Part shown: one piece after another, positions 35,161-47,302 of the stretch | How the letters are laid out: each line of letters starts with the position of its first letter | Numbering within the stretch: the stretch's first letter is position 1 | Notes under the pieces: generated by a model | Database searches by the model: none | What the model was told of the DNA's origin: nothing | Seen by the model: the letters and a program-made list of their open reading frames with translations, nothing else | Assembly: GCA_030435675.1 (NCBI GenBank) | Contig: CM059624.1 | Location: 15,648,769-15,712,768 of the forward strand | DNA length: 64,000 bases | Direction of reading: 5' to 3' | DNA from: Steinernema hermaphroditum | Taxonomy: Eukaryota > Nematoda > Chromadorea > Rhabditida > Steinernematidae | Position numbers and translations under genes: made by a program

Positions 35161-37070
35161 CCACGACGATTCGATAGCCCTAATCGCTATCGACCACCAA
35201 CTAACTGAGGAACGTATGAGAACTCCGTTAAACTTTAACGTACGCTAATGTGAAAGTTAGTGAATTTTAATGGATCTCAATGATTTATTAAAGGACGTGT
35301 TTTTCTCCACTGCTATGAATCTATGCTGATTAGTGCTTGAAGTCAAAGTGATGTCATCGCTTGGACCACCTAACTTATAGCACGTGATGCACCTAGGTTT
35401 TATGACTTGTGTAGACAGTTGGTAAAGTCGCAAACACAAGCGCAGGATCATAAAGTTTCTTTATGGCTCTGTTTGGCAACACCGGCGATGAACGCTTGGC
35501 AAAGTGCAGTTTGTTGCGCCTGAATAGGTTTTCCGAACATAGGGTTTCGTTCTGTGGTCTGCTTTTAGAGGTTTCAGGTCTCATGAGATGCCATTCAATT
35601 GGGGGGCTTGAGCTAGCCAATGTCTAAGGAAAGCATTAAGACCTGTTCAGCTTTGATCGTTATCTGGGGAGCAGGTCTTGAAGTCTTGAATGTGATAAAA
35701 GTTCAAGCTAAGCACAAGTTCTGCACAGCTTTGTGAACTAGGTTTGGACAAGACGTCACTGGAACACAAATCCAGACGGCGAAAAAGCCGCAATGTACTT
35801 TCGTTGCGTGAAGCGATCTTAAAAATGAAATTTTTCGGTAAGATTGCGTAATGAGAGTCCCCTTTGCAAGTGTCAGTTTGTAGGCAAGGACATGGAAGGC
35901 GTTAAAAATAAAGGTTGGTTCCTTGGGTAGCGGACCCATGGGGGTAAGGATTGGGGTGACTATCCTATCATGGGATTTCTAAACGGGCCGAACTCTTAGG
36001 TCCTTCAAACCTGCGATGCTACTTACAAGTGTGCCTGGGTAAACCCTTTGTTTTAAACAATCTTCCATTGAAGAGCCTCTCAATTCTATGGCGATCAAGA
36101 TTCTGATCAAGGAATAGGGATCCTTATAAAGAGTCTAGACACGTCCTCCAGCAACGACATCAAAGTACACAATCTTTGATCTTCCACGAATATTTCGGCG
36201 CTTACTTCGAATTTGCGGAAAGTTCTTGTAAGCAGCGGGATCGCCGAAGTTCGGAAAATAACTGAATTCCAGCAGGTATGGGACAGATTCTGAAATGAGC
36301 AATACATTTTGATACAATTGGGGGTATTTCGCGATAAGGATATGGACGAAAACAACAGTTAAGTACACGCGGTTCACTTCGAAAACAAAGCCATAAGGAA
36401 ACGGAAGAGGGAAACTAGGAAGGTTTATCCCTGGAGTGGGAATTCTGGATACGAAACAAGTAAACATACTGGCTATAATGCTATTTTTAATCTATCCTGA
36501 AACCGTAGATCAGTGTTTCGGCAGTGTTTCATTATAATTGGATAGAGTTGTTTTGTTGAATATAAACATGTAATAAAGTTCACCATCTGATCTTGCGAGT
36601 TGAGTTGATTGTCTTAAGAGGCAGGGTAGGTACATCAGGTTATATAGTTCTTTAAGGTCTTGACCTTGTACCATGCTTTCTGTTCACCAATTTCCCAATT
36701 AAAATTCGAAATATGCTTGGCAGCAAATAAGATTGTTTGTTTTCGCCTCCAACGGCGTATTTGCATAACCTGCGTGCACTTCTAGGTGATGTAATCCGAT
36801 GAGTCATCCAACCGGTTTCAGTTATGGCGGTGGCGTGACTCCGGGGAACGTGTTCGCATCCAGAAGGTGGGAGTTGCACTTTGGAAGTTAGAGTATTTAT
36901 CGTCGCTCTCGACAAGTCATGTGAGTATGATCCGGGGACCAAAGGTAGACTATGCTTAGCAAGGTATAGTCCTCATCTGTTACGTCTACACTGAAACACA
37001 GGTCTACTAGTTAATGTCCGTAACTGGTAGATTGTAGAAAACGCTTGTACACTAGCTACTATCCATATCT
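35161..37070. other. No gene supported
   Basis: A minus-strand frame of 110 residues at 36135-36467 is hydrophobic at its start (YGFVFEVNRVYLTVVFVHI). It could be a chemoreceptor relic, but no family signature is convincing. Confidence 0.4.
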
Positions 37071-37313
37071 TGACCTTTGTCTCTGATTGTCTGCACTCTC
37101 TTCGTTCCGCTCCTTGCGAGCAGTCGCAGTTACCTAGTATACAAAGCGATCCGGGTAAATGATGGGGCATCGACCGAGGCAGAGATCTGACATAGAATAA
37201 CACACGGACTGAAAACCAGACCCATGTTCGCCTTATCTCCGATCGTATGCACTCTCTTCACACCGCTCCTTGCGAATAGGCGTAATCAGCTTCAGTATAT
37301 GATACAGCTGGGC
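37071..37313 (+). repeat. Diverged duplication around GCACTCTCTTC
   Basis: 37071-37157 and 37228-37313 share TCTC.GAT.GT.TGCACTCTCTTC and CCGCTCCTTGCGA, then similar spacing to AGTATA. Related strings occur at 8162 (CTCTCTGCGCACCGCTCCTC) and 41190. Function unknown. Confidence 0.55.
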
Positions 37314-40300
37314 GCCCTACTGGGGTTGACTCAGAACTGCGCAGCCAGGTAACCCAACCTGTGATATTGTTTTTTTTTGTGCATATATGAAACGTCTCAT
37401 AAGGCATCTTTAATACGGGAGTATAAATTCTTTAAATTTCGAGGAATGCACTGTCGATTCTGCTGAGAGCTTGTAGGACTTCCTACGGTGCTCGTGAAAG
37501 ATTCTTCCTACAATGGAATTGGTCGTGAAGAGATGCTTCTTTGGAGCAAGGTATGTATTAATGTCTATTCATGGACAATAGGAAACATTACTGTGTAGTA
37601 ATTATTGTGTAACATTATGAATGCAAATGGATTATGAGCTAAAACCAGGACACCTGCTTGGGGGTAAAACTGAAGAAACCTTCCATTGAAGGATGAATTC
37701 GTGAAGTTGGATATTGAAGGTTCACTAAGGCATATGAGTGCTTCATAATCGTCTTCTGTATGTCCCGATACGCCTGATACGCTTTTCTACTCATCAACAA
37801 GTCATCGTTCGTCACAAAGAAACATTCGATTGCTGCCTAGACCACAAATTTCCGACTAAATTTCTGTTTTCGTTTCAACGTGCCCTTGTCAAATTGTTGT
37901 CATGCAGTCCACTTCCTGCTGCCGGCCTAATTGTTTACCACTATCTCACCCTCCAGCCTACCGTACTCTCGAAACTCGGCGGCAGTCTATCGATTCTAGA
38001 CGCGACCCAGACAGCCGCCGGGCGTCTGCTGCTGCGTTCGCTTTGCACTTCGGAGCGTCCGTCGCCGTCATTCGTCGAACAAAACACTTCCGCGTGGACT
38101 GAGTCGTCAAAGAGAAAGAGCGAAAACAACGCGAAAATCGGCGTTGTCTTTGGACCACACGCCCTTTTGCGCCCCTTGTTTCGGCGCTGTTTTTCGTCTA
38201 CGCCGAAAATCGGTGAAGTTTGTGACGCGCGCCAGGGCCGCCGTTCGGCAAATGTTCACGCGCCGATTTCCGCCATCGCCAATTGGGCGTGAAGAAAGTT
38301 GTTTTGGTTGTTGAGGGCGATGGCGGCCCACAAACATCGCAACGGGACGTCGGAGGGCGTTCGTGGAATTGGGCTTAGGGCTTAGGGCTGCAGGCTTGGT
38401 GCCGGAGTTAGGGGTGGGTATAGTGGTGGAAATGTTAAAAATGGGGGCACGGAAGACGGATCGGTATGGCAATATTTCATGTGGTGCAGTGAAAATTGAC
38501 AGTATGAGAAGTTTGTGCTAAAAATGGACATTTTGAGGAGAAACAAACGAGACTGAAAACACTCATTTGACAACTTGTGGGGTTAGGCAGGGTTATAGAT
38601 GGGTTCTGGATGAGCCCTCCTCCCAGGGTTGGTATTCCAATCAAAAAACGCAGAGTTAACTTGACTCGAAGTGCCAACGCTAATCACCTTGATGAAGACA
38701 CTCGCCTTGAAAAGAACCTGTTGGAAATTAGTAAGATTTGACCATTTTTTCCAACGAAGTGTACATTTGGCCCTCAAACGGTCGATCTGCGGAGTCAACG
38801 AAGGAAACAGGTCCCAGAAACAGGCATTGTTACAGAGTTCACAAGCTTATATTCTCGTATCAAGGGCTCAAGTCTTGCGAGAGGTCTGGTACATGGACAA
38901 GAAAGGTCGAACCACACCGGTGATGTTGATCTCTTTTTGGCCTCGACTGGAGCTTCTTTGCTGATCAATTCGAACACAAAGAAGGAAACATGCCAGCAGT
39001 TTTGCTTCTTTTCCAAGGTCACCTGCTCGGGTAGAGTGTGCGTTTTGAACAGCTGTGTTGACCATAATGACCATATCATAAAATATGCATATAATGATTG
39101 CCTGTTCGGCATCAACGTCGCGCGGAACTCATGTTCGCCTATCCGATTGCTGAGCAAACTGATGGACGCATTCGACTCTGATGCCGTGTTCCTCACCGAA
39201 ACCCTACGAAGGTCGGTGACCATGGTATGCTACTGCGTAGTTTTGCCGTTGATTCGGGGTTTAGACACAAAAATACTCGATACGGTAGAACAATCAAAGT
39301 CGAAACCTTTCTCCAAAAAGTATTTTCGCAGTGGAATCACATCTGTTTTCCCTGTGTCCTTCAACATTTCACAATTTCTGCACCTGAAAAGGCCATAAGC
39401 ATCTCCTTCTCTTTGCATTTTGTAAATAGACCATCATAAAAAGACTGTTAGCGTCACCGTTGCGATTCGCCCTTTCTGCATCGGCCTCCTACAAAACAAC
39501 AATATTTACATTCTAACTTTACAAGTGCGATTTTTGCGCGGGCAACGCAATTGTACTTATGACTAATGCGAACTAACACATGTGTGAGTCAAAACAAACA
39601 ACACTTTGCAGAACGAAAATAGCGCTATCGGTGGTAGCAGGCAAGTGCAAAGTTGTGAAAGGTGCGCAAAGTTCTAGAAGTACAATTCTCCAAAAGTTGT
39701 TTTCAGTCGAAGTGCACTTTGCGGGGTCGGAAGCTGTTTTCGGAACGAACGTGGAAAAGTTAGTGCATTAGGAATGTGGGGGACCGATGAAAGATTAATT
39801 TGGGATAGGCCCGCTTGGAAGTGCTTCGTGAAGATAGCTAATGAAGTAAGTCGATGGGTTCAGCATGAACTGATATCACTGAGATTCCGATTTGAGAGTT
39901 ACTTAACAAATTAAAAAAAAGAGATGTTGCCTATTTAGTTGATCTTTTACAGAGTGTGTAGCCCTCATAACACCTTATTATTGCAGACGATAAATCGAAA
40001 AGAAACTACATAATCGTTGACATTTGGAAACGAGACCCGTCTAAGCATGTCAGAAAAGAGCCGAAGGGGCAAAGGATGTGCTAGGTCCTAGCCATGGCCA
40101 TGTTGACTAGTGTTCTGATAAGTCCGAGCCGCAGACGAGCCCTACGTTTTGTTGTATAGCCAGGCTTGGCTCAAGCTCCCATTTAAGCCTATGCATGACC
40201 ATCAAAAGTGCACAGTTCACCAGGTGAGCTTCACTTCCGGATTCAGCCTCTTCATTGATTTGAAGCCTGCGTACGCTCATAGCTATCTTCGATTCCGATG

Positions 40301-41345
40301 CCATGCTCTGCGCCGAAGAAGGAAGAGGATCAGTGACTACGATGATCTACGGTTCTTCATTGTGCCTTATGATATGGGGAATGAAATTAAACATATGACT
40401 TGTACTATAAGACAAACACAGTTCATATACTGTTCACTGTTCTCAGCTTTCAGAACGAATCGTATTTCACCGTTTTATGGCCAGCAATGTCATCGTTGGA
40501 CATGCACTTCGTCTCTTGGCGTGGAACTAGGCTAACCACTGAATGTGGTGATTCATTATGTACATATTTTGGCTATTTCCCGTCTCAGTGCGAAGTCCAT
40601 TTTACGACGTTCACTTCCTGTTTATATGACAACGACATATCACAAGTACTTCGGTGTAAATAGAGGGAATTTGGTCACATGGTGGAAGAAATTCTCCCAC
40701 GTACAACGAGTTCAGTTTTGGAATAAAAATTAGCATTGAAAGTACATAGAAATGGGTATAAATACCAGCTGCCCATGGGAATTTCGTGCATGGTGAGAAG
40801 AAAACACATTACTGCTATGTAACGTTTCAATGTGTCCTTTGAACCAGCCTGTATGGTAGAATGGTTACGCTTCTGCACTGCGGCTTGAGGGTCGCAAGTT
40901 CGATCCTACGAGGGGGCAAATGTTTTCTTTCTTTGTTTTTCCATTTTTTCGTGGATAAAAAGTCTTCTATTTTCTGTTTGCTACCCATTTTGTACGAATG
41001 TAGTTGTTCGCAACCTGTCAATAGGAGCTGTGCGAGAGAGCGCAGACGAAGAGAGAAAAGGAAAATTTCCGTCTTAAGGGCATAAATGAAAGGTACCCTT
41101 TTATATGTCGATTGAAAAACCATTTTAGAAACCAGAAGTGTACATGAAATACGTCTGAAAATGAAAAATTTGACTTTTCTTAGTTCGTTTGTACTCTCTC
41201 GCGCCGCTTCTTCGAAAGGTTAGTGGGATTGGGAGTGGGGTTGATCATTGTCTTCAAATATTGCTTGTTCATACTTGAACAGATTCAATTTCAAGACATT
41301 TCAAGTGTATTCTATCCCCAGAAATAGTCGGAAACCGACTTGAAC
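37314..41345. other. No gene supported; GC-rich island at 37.9-38.35 kb
   Basis: The plus frame 37738-38292 (184 residues) is the longest here. A short segment GGSLSILDATQTAAGRLLLR recalls the MutS core but the rest does not. Frames on both strands at 38795-39398 conflict. AAAGTGCA sites at 39713 and 40205. Confidence 0.4.
40848..40920 (+). repeat. tRNA-like sequence, probably a SINE head or tRNA pseudogene
   Basis: TGGTAGAATGGTTACGC is a good A-box/D-arm and GTTCGATCC a good B-box, 35 bp apart. Anticodon and T stems pair poorly and the acceptor arm is incomplete, so a working tRNA is unlikely. Confidence 0.45.
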
Positions 41346-41567
41346 TTATGTTTTCCTGTTTGCTGCAGACGGTTTCCATAAATTTTTGATAAGTTCCGGA
41401 GTGCATTCGCCGAATTTCGTCTCTTCTTCAAATTCCACCCCAAGCCTAATGAATTCCTGATCCATTTGGACTACAGCGTTGCGTGCACTAGTGATGAGCT
41501 TATTCATCGCATGTTTAATACATCGCATTTCCGTCTCGGCATCGAGTACATTCTCGTCACCGTTCAT
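41346..41567 (-). CDS. Small open frame with coding character, 73 aa, possible single or last exon
   Basis: The family is not recognised. The frame runs from ATG at 41567 to TAA at 41346 and encodes an acidic, helix-prone peptide (MNGDENVLDAETEMRC at the start, a probable long helix at residues 15-50, ending in basic residues). Composition is balanced and unlike the cysteine/serine/arginine-rich chance frames around it. The ATG is preceded by AAAAACAG, which could be a splice acceptor, so this may be the last exon of a longer gene. The octamer AAAGTGCA lies on the same strand 64 bp upstream of the ATG (41631-41638). No polyadenylation signal is obvious just downstream. A chance frame of this length is not unlikely in 64 kb, hence the moderate score. 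Confidence 0.35.
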   Translation of the reverse strand: MNGDENVLDAETEMRCIKHAMNKLITSARNAVVQMDQEFIRLGVEFEEETKFGECTPELIKNLWKPSAANRKT

Positions 41568-42369
41568 CCTGTTTTTGCGAAGGTCACGTACGTGGATGTA
41601 ATTTTAAGGCTTCTGGGAAACTTTTCAGTCTGCACTTTCGATAGTCACTAAATTGGGAAGGGCGTTCTGGGAAAGGATGCAACGTTCTCTGAGGTTTAAT
41701 GGTTGGGAAGTAGCGTGTTTTGTTTGATAATTCCGTAATTATGAGAGAGTTCATCAATTTTTCCTTCCTGGTCGCGCATTTCTGAGTAGAGCGAGATCTT
41801 GGAAATGGCCAAAGGGAATATAATAATGTAAATATGACCCTCCACTGGAATTCATTAGAAGAGGGTTGAAGAGAAAAGAATCAGAAGACATCAACAAAAG
41901 GAGGGAAACAATACAAAGGTACCTTACCAATACAGTAGGAATGCAGATCGAGATGGCCAAATTGGAGGTTAAGCAGAACCATCTGAAATCAATGGAATTC
42001 GATTAGTTCAGAATAATCAAGGCTAGCATTACACAACGCGGAATAATAAACCATATGAAAAAATAATAATGCAACAGGTCCACGCTTATTTTCTGAAACG
42101 ATCAACGGGATAGGCCGCGATTGGAGATGCTGACAGATGGTACTATAGTCGCATTTAAGTCACTTTTCCTCACTTATTCACCTCTCGGTGACCGTGATAA
42201 TCTCAGATCTAAGTGTGCCAGTCACGCCAGGATCGATAAATATCATTTTTGGTGCTGATTGATTTAAAATATCTCGGTGCAACCTTCTCGGAATCAAACA
42301 TCGGTAAGAGATGAGCAACAGCATTACATGTTCGACCGTACTTCCCATAAGAAAAACTGCCTTCTACCA

Positions 42370-42480
42370 TCGCGAAAGCTTCCGATATGAAAACGAATTT
42401 TAGACATGCAGGTGGCCCAAGTTTTGTAGTTGTTTTTGAAGTAAAAAACCGCCGAGGGTGGATACAAAAAATGCTGAGAT
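42370..42480 (+). repeat. 3'-block fragment of the dispersed 0.5-kb repeat
   Basis: TTTTGTAGTTGTTTTTGAAG through AAACCGCCGAGG and GTGGATACAA match the 3' block of the family; the sequence before it does not. A more distant relative (CTAAGTGTACCGGTT, later GATTACGGTAGCAATCC) is visible at 46030-46150. Confidence 0.7.
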
Positions 42481-42647
42481 AGGGCAGATCAGACATACCC
42501 TTTGATAGACAGTCTAGACAGCTTACCTCACCCTATTTATAGCGTGCATCAATGAGTCGTTGCATATTCATTGTGCGCCTCGAGTAATGGACTGATCGTG
42601 TGTTTCTGTGTCAACCCAGCAGAACAACAATGGGAATATCCACGAAA

Positions 42648-43180
42648 ACTCTTAAAACTGAATCCGAAAGGTAGAGACCGAAACCGAAATGCCGTCCGCT
42701 ACGTGAATTTTACTCTCTTGTTGACTCTCCTTTGCCCTTGACAACCTCATTCCTAAGTGTACCGGTTATGCATGCATCGAGAAATGTCATTTTCCCATCG
42801 AGGCTAATTGGTTGACAGAATTTTGGCGTTAAACAAGTGTGACCGTCTGGGAATTACGGACGAGAGACGAGCGACAGGATTGCGGTGGACTGATGCTCTC
42901 CCGTAATTTTCCTACAAAACTTCGTTGTTCACCATTTGGAGAACCTTTCGCTGGGAGAAGTATTCTTAGAAACGCAGGTGTTCCAACTTTTGTAGTTGTT
43001 TTTAAATTAAAAAGCCGCCGAGGGTGGATACAAACCGGCAGAAATAGATTCGTTTTTCCACAACTTACCTCGGCCACTGGGGGATGGGGGCTGCTTAAGA
43101 GGTGAGTACCGTATACCTCTCGAAGCTTTCTATGAGGAAGACGATTCACTGGAGCTGTCAAATTAGTGATTAGTTTACAC
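42648..43180 (+). repeat. Dispersed ~0.5-kb repeat, copy 2
   Basis: Longest copy, from AACTGAATCCGAAAGGTAGA through GTGTACCGGTTATGCATGCA to the shared tail TCTATGAGGAAGACG near 43140. No terminal inverted repeats or coding capacity were recognised. A partial copy of the 3' block lies just upstream at 42370-42480. Confidence 0.85.
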
Positions 43181-43821
43181 TATCAATATATCAGTAAAAC
43201 ACGACCAGTCCAGACCGAAAAGATACGAGAAACCTAGGTGAATATGCTGGTGCAACATCCCAAAGATGGAAGTGGATAGAAGCATCTAGAGCGATTCTGA
43301 TAAGTCATGGGTATTAGCTTCGAGATTTTGGCGCTTTTCAGATACGTATGTCGTTCGAAAACCAAAATGACGATGTTGACTACTGTACTGTATTGTAATT
43401 GTGTTGTAATTTTTCACGTCGACACCAAAAACAGCACTTATCGACTAAAATCAGAGAACTGTAGATTACATGCCGCTTTGTTATCCAGTCTCGGTCGACT
43501 CAAATACAACTTAAATGTCAGCGAAAACATCCATTATCCATAATGCCATTGTCACGCGTCCGAAAAACAACGACCTCATGTGGTCCTCGAAGTGCGCGGA
43601 CATAATTTCATTTTGTGTGGACCCGATTAACAAGGTCAGCTGAATGGGAAATGATGCTCAAATGATAATGAGTCAATAAAGGAATTATGAATGTGCCCTT
43701 TGAAGATGTAAACAATGTCTACTATTTTTGGATAGCCTTCATTGTAAGCGAAATTGTCTACTTGCCTGAGACAATGGTGATCTTTGGGACTTTTGGAGTC
43801 GTTATAACAGGAGAGCTTTTA

Positions 43822-45133
43822 CAGGGTGTCAAGAAAATACTGTGACGCGGAAAAAAACTTTAATTTTTCCCACTTTTTTTGGTCTTACGGGGCTCCTGTT
43901 GTTTTATCCATGTTTGTCGTGCCATTCTGCATTATTACTGCTATTCACGCTGTTATTCTCTGTTATTCACTTCAGAAAAAATGGTGTCAATTGAGGACCG
44001 TTCCGCCATTGTCGCCTATCACAAGCGGGGAATGCCGATTCCGGTGATCGCAAAGACACTGAAACTTCACCGGAAACAAGTCCATCGTGTGATTGACCGC
44101 TACCAGGAGACAGGAGAGGTCAAGGACCGTCACCACAGTGGAAGACCGCGAAGTGCCAGGACTCCAGCGCTGAGAGAGAAGGTCAGGCACAAGATCCAGC
44201 GAGATCCGCAGAGAAGCATCAGAAAACTGGCCAAGGAGCACGACATCAGCCACGAATCGATGCGTCAGCTCGTCCGAGAGGATCTACGACTTGTTCCCTA
44301 CAAGCTCGCAAAGGGGCAGCATCTTACAGACGCAAACAAGGCTTCAAGATTGGATAAATGCAAGACAATGAAGGGCCAGGTACGCGGCGACCGGTTGAAC
44401 AGAATCCTGTTCACCGATGAGAAGATTTTCACTGTCGAACCATACCGAAACTCACAGAATCGCCGCTAGCTGTCTTAGAAAGGTTCCTTGCACATTGTGA
44501 CAGTGGAAAAAAACCACTTCCCCAAAAACTGCGCTGGTTGGGGCATGAATTTCTTGGATAGATAAAACCAGGCTCATTTTCATCATAAAAGGGGCTAGGA
44601 TCAACGCAGAAAATTAACGAGAGCAAATTTTTGTATATCTCATGATTTCCCAGACACAGGAGAATAAAATAAACTTTGAATGGAAGCTCCAGCAGGACAG
44701 GGCCCCTGCCTACAGCGCTAAAAATAATTTCCACTCCTGCGAGGCCACCCACTGCGCCCTTCTGGGACAAGAATTGTCAAGGATGTTCCGCTCGGGAACT
44801 GACCCGATGTGAACTCCCTGGTTTTCGCCATTTGTGGTAACATGGAGAAGAAAGCCTGCTCTTTCAAGCAAAAGTAATTGGACTCGCTCAAACGCGCCCT
44901 CGAGAAGGCTTGGGATGAAATAACTCCGGAAATGATAGCGTCTATTCTGCACTCTTTCCGAAAGCGCTTGAACGCCTGCATAGCGGCAGGAGGAAGTCAT
45001 TTTGAATGCGAGTGATGTGTGTGTTGTTCAGAATTTTCTGCTCTTTCGAATGATGTATTACGTGCGTTGATTCGTGTGTTCAATAAAAAGTTATAGTTGT
45101 TTTTCCGCGTCACAGTATTTTCTTGACACCCTG
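43822..45133 (+). mobile_element. Tc1/mariner element 1, 34-bp perfect inverted repeats, TA duplication
   Basis: The left end 43822-43855 and right end 45100-45133 are perfect inverted repeats beginning CAGGGTGTCAAGAAAATACT. The element is flanked by TA on both sides (43820-43821 and 45134-45135), the target duplication of this superfamily. The full length of 1312 bp is normal for a mariner element. The ends are pristine while the internal transposase is broken, so the element may have been mobilised in trans recently. Confidence 0.93.
43981..45015 (+). pseudogene. Tc1/mariner-family transposase, frame-disrupted
   Basis: The ORF starts at ATG 43981 and is open to 44469. It encodes a helix-turn-helix N-terminus (MVSIEDRSAIVAYHKRG), the GRPRSART linker, a second helix-turn-helix region and FTDEKIFTVE carrying the first catalytic aspartate. 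Beyond 44440 the homology continues in other frames: an INAE-like block near 44595, LQQDRAPAYSAK near 44690 (usually QDGAPAH, second aspartate), and a C-terminus LDSLKRALEKAWDEI from 44878 to TGA at 45013. At least two frameshifts and internal stops separate these blocks, so the gene is inactive. The segment around the third acidic residue is scrambled. Confidence 0.9.
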
Positions 45134-45135
45134 TA

Positions 45136-47158
45136 GACGGCGATCTACAGAACTTCGAAACGAACGGCTGATCCTGGACAAATCTACCGTAATTTCAATC
45201 ACCACCCCAGGCAATTCGTCCCAGGGTCATTCCACCGTCCCAGTTTGACTAATTTTTTTTGTTTGCTATTCTCTTCGAATGTGCCGAAGCTTTAGTAAAC
45301 CCTAGATCTAGAAAATATACAAGGCGGATATTCGAAATCCACGGAAAACAGCGGTCCCGGAACGAATTGCCTCGGGTGGCAACCGGGTATTACTGTAGGA
45401 CGTTTTCTCCGCGATCTGACCTTCGTTTCGAGTGTTGCCAGTTCGTCATGAGTACCGGCAGCATTACACACTTCAAATAAGCCCAGATTTGCTTCTTTTG
45501 GATTAATGCATAGAAAACTAAAAACTACGGTCGCACCCCTCCAATTACGTCGTGTCAGGACCAGTGCATTGGAGGTTTTGTTTAATTATTTACATGGTAG
45601 AATTCATTATGCTAACTCAGACCTCTTACTTTAAAACTTCGCTGTTTTTTTTCAGCAAGCTAGCTTCAGCACCTATAGGAAACTATCAAAAATAGGAGCT
45701 AGGCAACAGAGTTCTTGGTCCATATTGTTAGAAATTTGGGCAATCATTGAGAAACCGTCTTCACCGTCGTTTTTGAGCCGGTCCGAAATAGCTAAGGATG
45801 GATGGATCCATTTGGTTCTGGGTGGCGTATTTCACCGGGTCTTCACTACTGATATTGCTCTACTCAGCGGACAACGACGACGGATGACAACAACACACTG
45901 GAAACTGTATCTTAAAGAAGGTGCTACTTTTCACGATGCTTACTTATTTGTTCAAGCATCACGAGACGTAGCGCCTTCTTCCAGATACAGTCTGCGATCG
46001 TCTGCCGCTGGCTCGCCATTCCACACGGCGACGACCTCAGAACTAAGTGTACCGGTTTTTGCATAATTGAGGCGAGAAATTTCGGGAGCGTTTGTGGGAA
46101 AATGAATAAATCGCACAAACATGGAGTCGCGATGGGATTACGGTAGCAATCCGAGGTGTCTAAGTGCCCTTCACCATATCTGACGATGCTGTTCCACTTC
46201 TATCAAAAATATTTCTCATCTTTGAGATCCACGTACTTTCTGTTATAGTATTCGTCTATTTTGAAGCCTGTTTTCGCGAAACGTACAAATCGATGTCATC
46301 CACCAGCAAAACAACCTCACTTTTTCGTTGCGTTTTCCTCGAAAAACACTAAAAATTAATATTGTTGTGGAAAACAGGACGATTAGCTATTCACGTCTCG
46401 ACGGCCTACGCGAACTTCGTCAAGTGGAAATATTATTTATTTCCGCGCAAACAGAAGCCCTCAAGGGCGAGCGTGCACTCTGGAGTGCGCGTCTGGAGCG
46501 TGGACAGAGAGAGATTTAATTTCGACAAGAGGAAAATGATTTTGATGGAGGCGCGATGCATCGAAAACAGCGTCGAAATGTAGTGAATTGATGATAAGGG
46601 AAATGTGTAATTGGAACTATAACGATGTGGGGAGAGGAGAAGAGGGGGCCGGTGAGGGATGTCGACGTAAAATTCAGGATATAATTTGATAGATAGGCGG
46701 CGGAGGCGATGGTAATGAGCTGAAAACTGAGAATTTCGGCAAGACTAAAGATCTGTGGATGTTGTTTGTATTTTCTTTTTTAAAAGACTCTGTGGAATCT
46801 GCTCAGTATGGAAAAAATAAACTGTCAAAAGTGCCATCGATCTGAACGCGGCTTTGTGTGATTTTGAGCTACGATACTCTGTCCCAGCGCCTTGAAAACG
46901 GCGAAGCACACACGAAGTTCGCATGTTCGCTGGTCTTTCTCAATGTGTTGGTTCAGATTTCTAGGTCCCACAACGAGCTGATTGAAGGCCATTTTCGTGA
47001 TCAAAAAACAGAGTATAGTTGCTAAGGATTTTGGTAGCATAGCAACCTAGCAAGATCAGTACTCAAAGAATGTTCCGTTGTTTAATCCTAACCCACTAAA
47101 CGAATAAAAGAGTTTCCGATCCAGAGACATAGTGAGAGTGAACCAGCTATGCTAAGCT
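45136..47158. other. No gene seen; hairpin and a small GC-rich patch
   Basis: Contains the hairpin at 45904-45991, a distant relative of the 0.5-kb repeat at 46030-46150, and a GC-rich patch at 46370-46590 with GTGCACTCTGGAGTGCGC. Confidence 0.5.
45904..45991. other. 88-nt imperfect hairpin, pre-microRNA-like or small foldback
   Basis: ACTGTATCT (45904) pairs with AGATACAGT (45983). AGAAGGTGCTAC pairs with GTAGCGCCTTCT with one G-T wobble, then an internal loop, then GATGCTT pairs with AAGCATC around a short A/T-rich loop. Stem length and loop size are like those of animal microRNA precursors. No further copy was noticed in the window. A foldback remnant is the alternative. Confidence 0.5.
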
Positions 47159-47222
47159 GTCCGTGTGGCTCACTGCAAACGTTTTTGATTTGTAAACAGG
47201 TCGGAGTTGGTTCGATGCCGGC
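47159..47222 (+). repeat. tRNA-derived SINE family, copy 3
   Basis: GTCCGTGTGGCTCACTGCAA to GTTGGTTCGATGCCGGCC, with the same A- and B-box layout. It lies about 80 bp upstream of a copy of the 0.5-kb dispersed repeat (47303-47780). Confidence 0.7.
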
Positions 47223-47302
47223 CTCAGTCCTTATCCTATCTGCTGCATGAGATCGTTTGCCTTTCGAATGCTGTGATGGTCGCAAGATCTAGCAGTCACC
47301 AC

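Larger units (their letters stand above)
41640..43820. other. No gene seen besides dispersed repeats
   Basis: Apart from the two repeat copies at 42370-43180 there is only AT-rich unique sequence. Confidence 0.5.

Noticed and set aside
36135..36467. Hydrophobic 110-residue minus frame, possible chemoreceptor relic
   Set aside because: Only one hydrophobic stretch and no conserved receptor motif; could not be supported.
40848..40920. Functional tRNA gene
   Set aside because: A and B boxes are present but anticodon, T and acceptor stems fail to pair.
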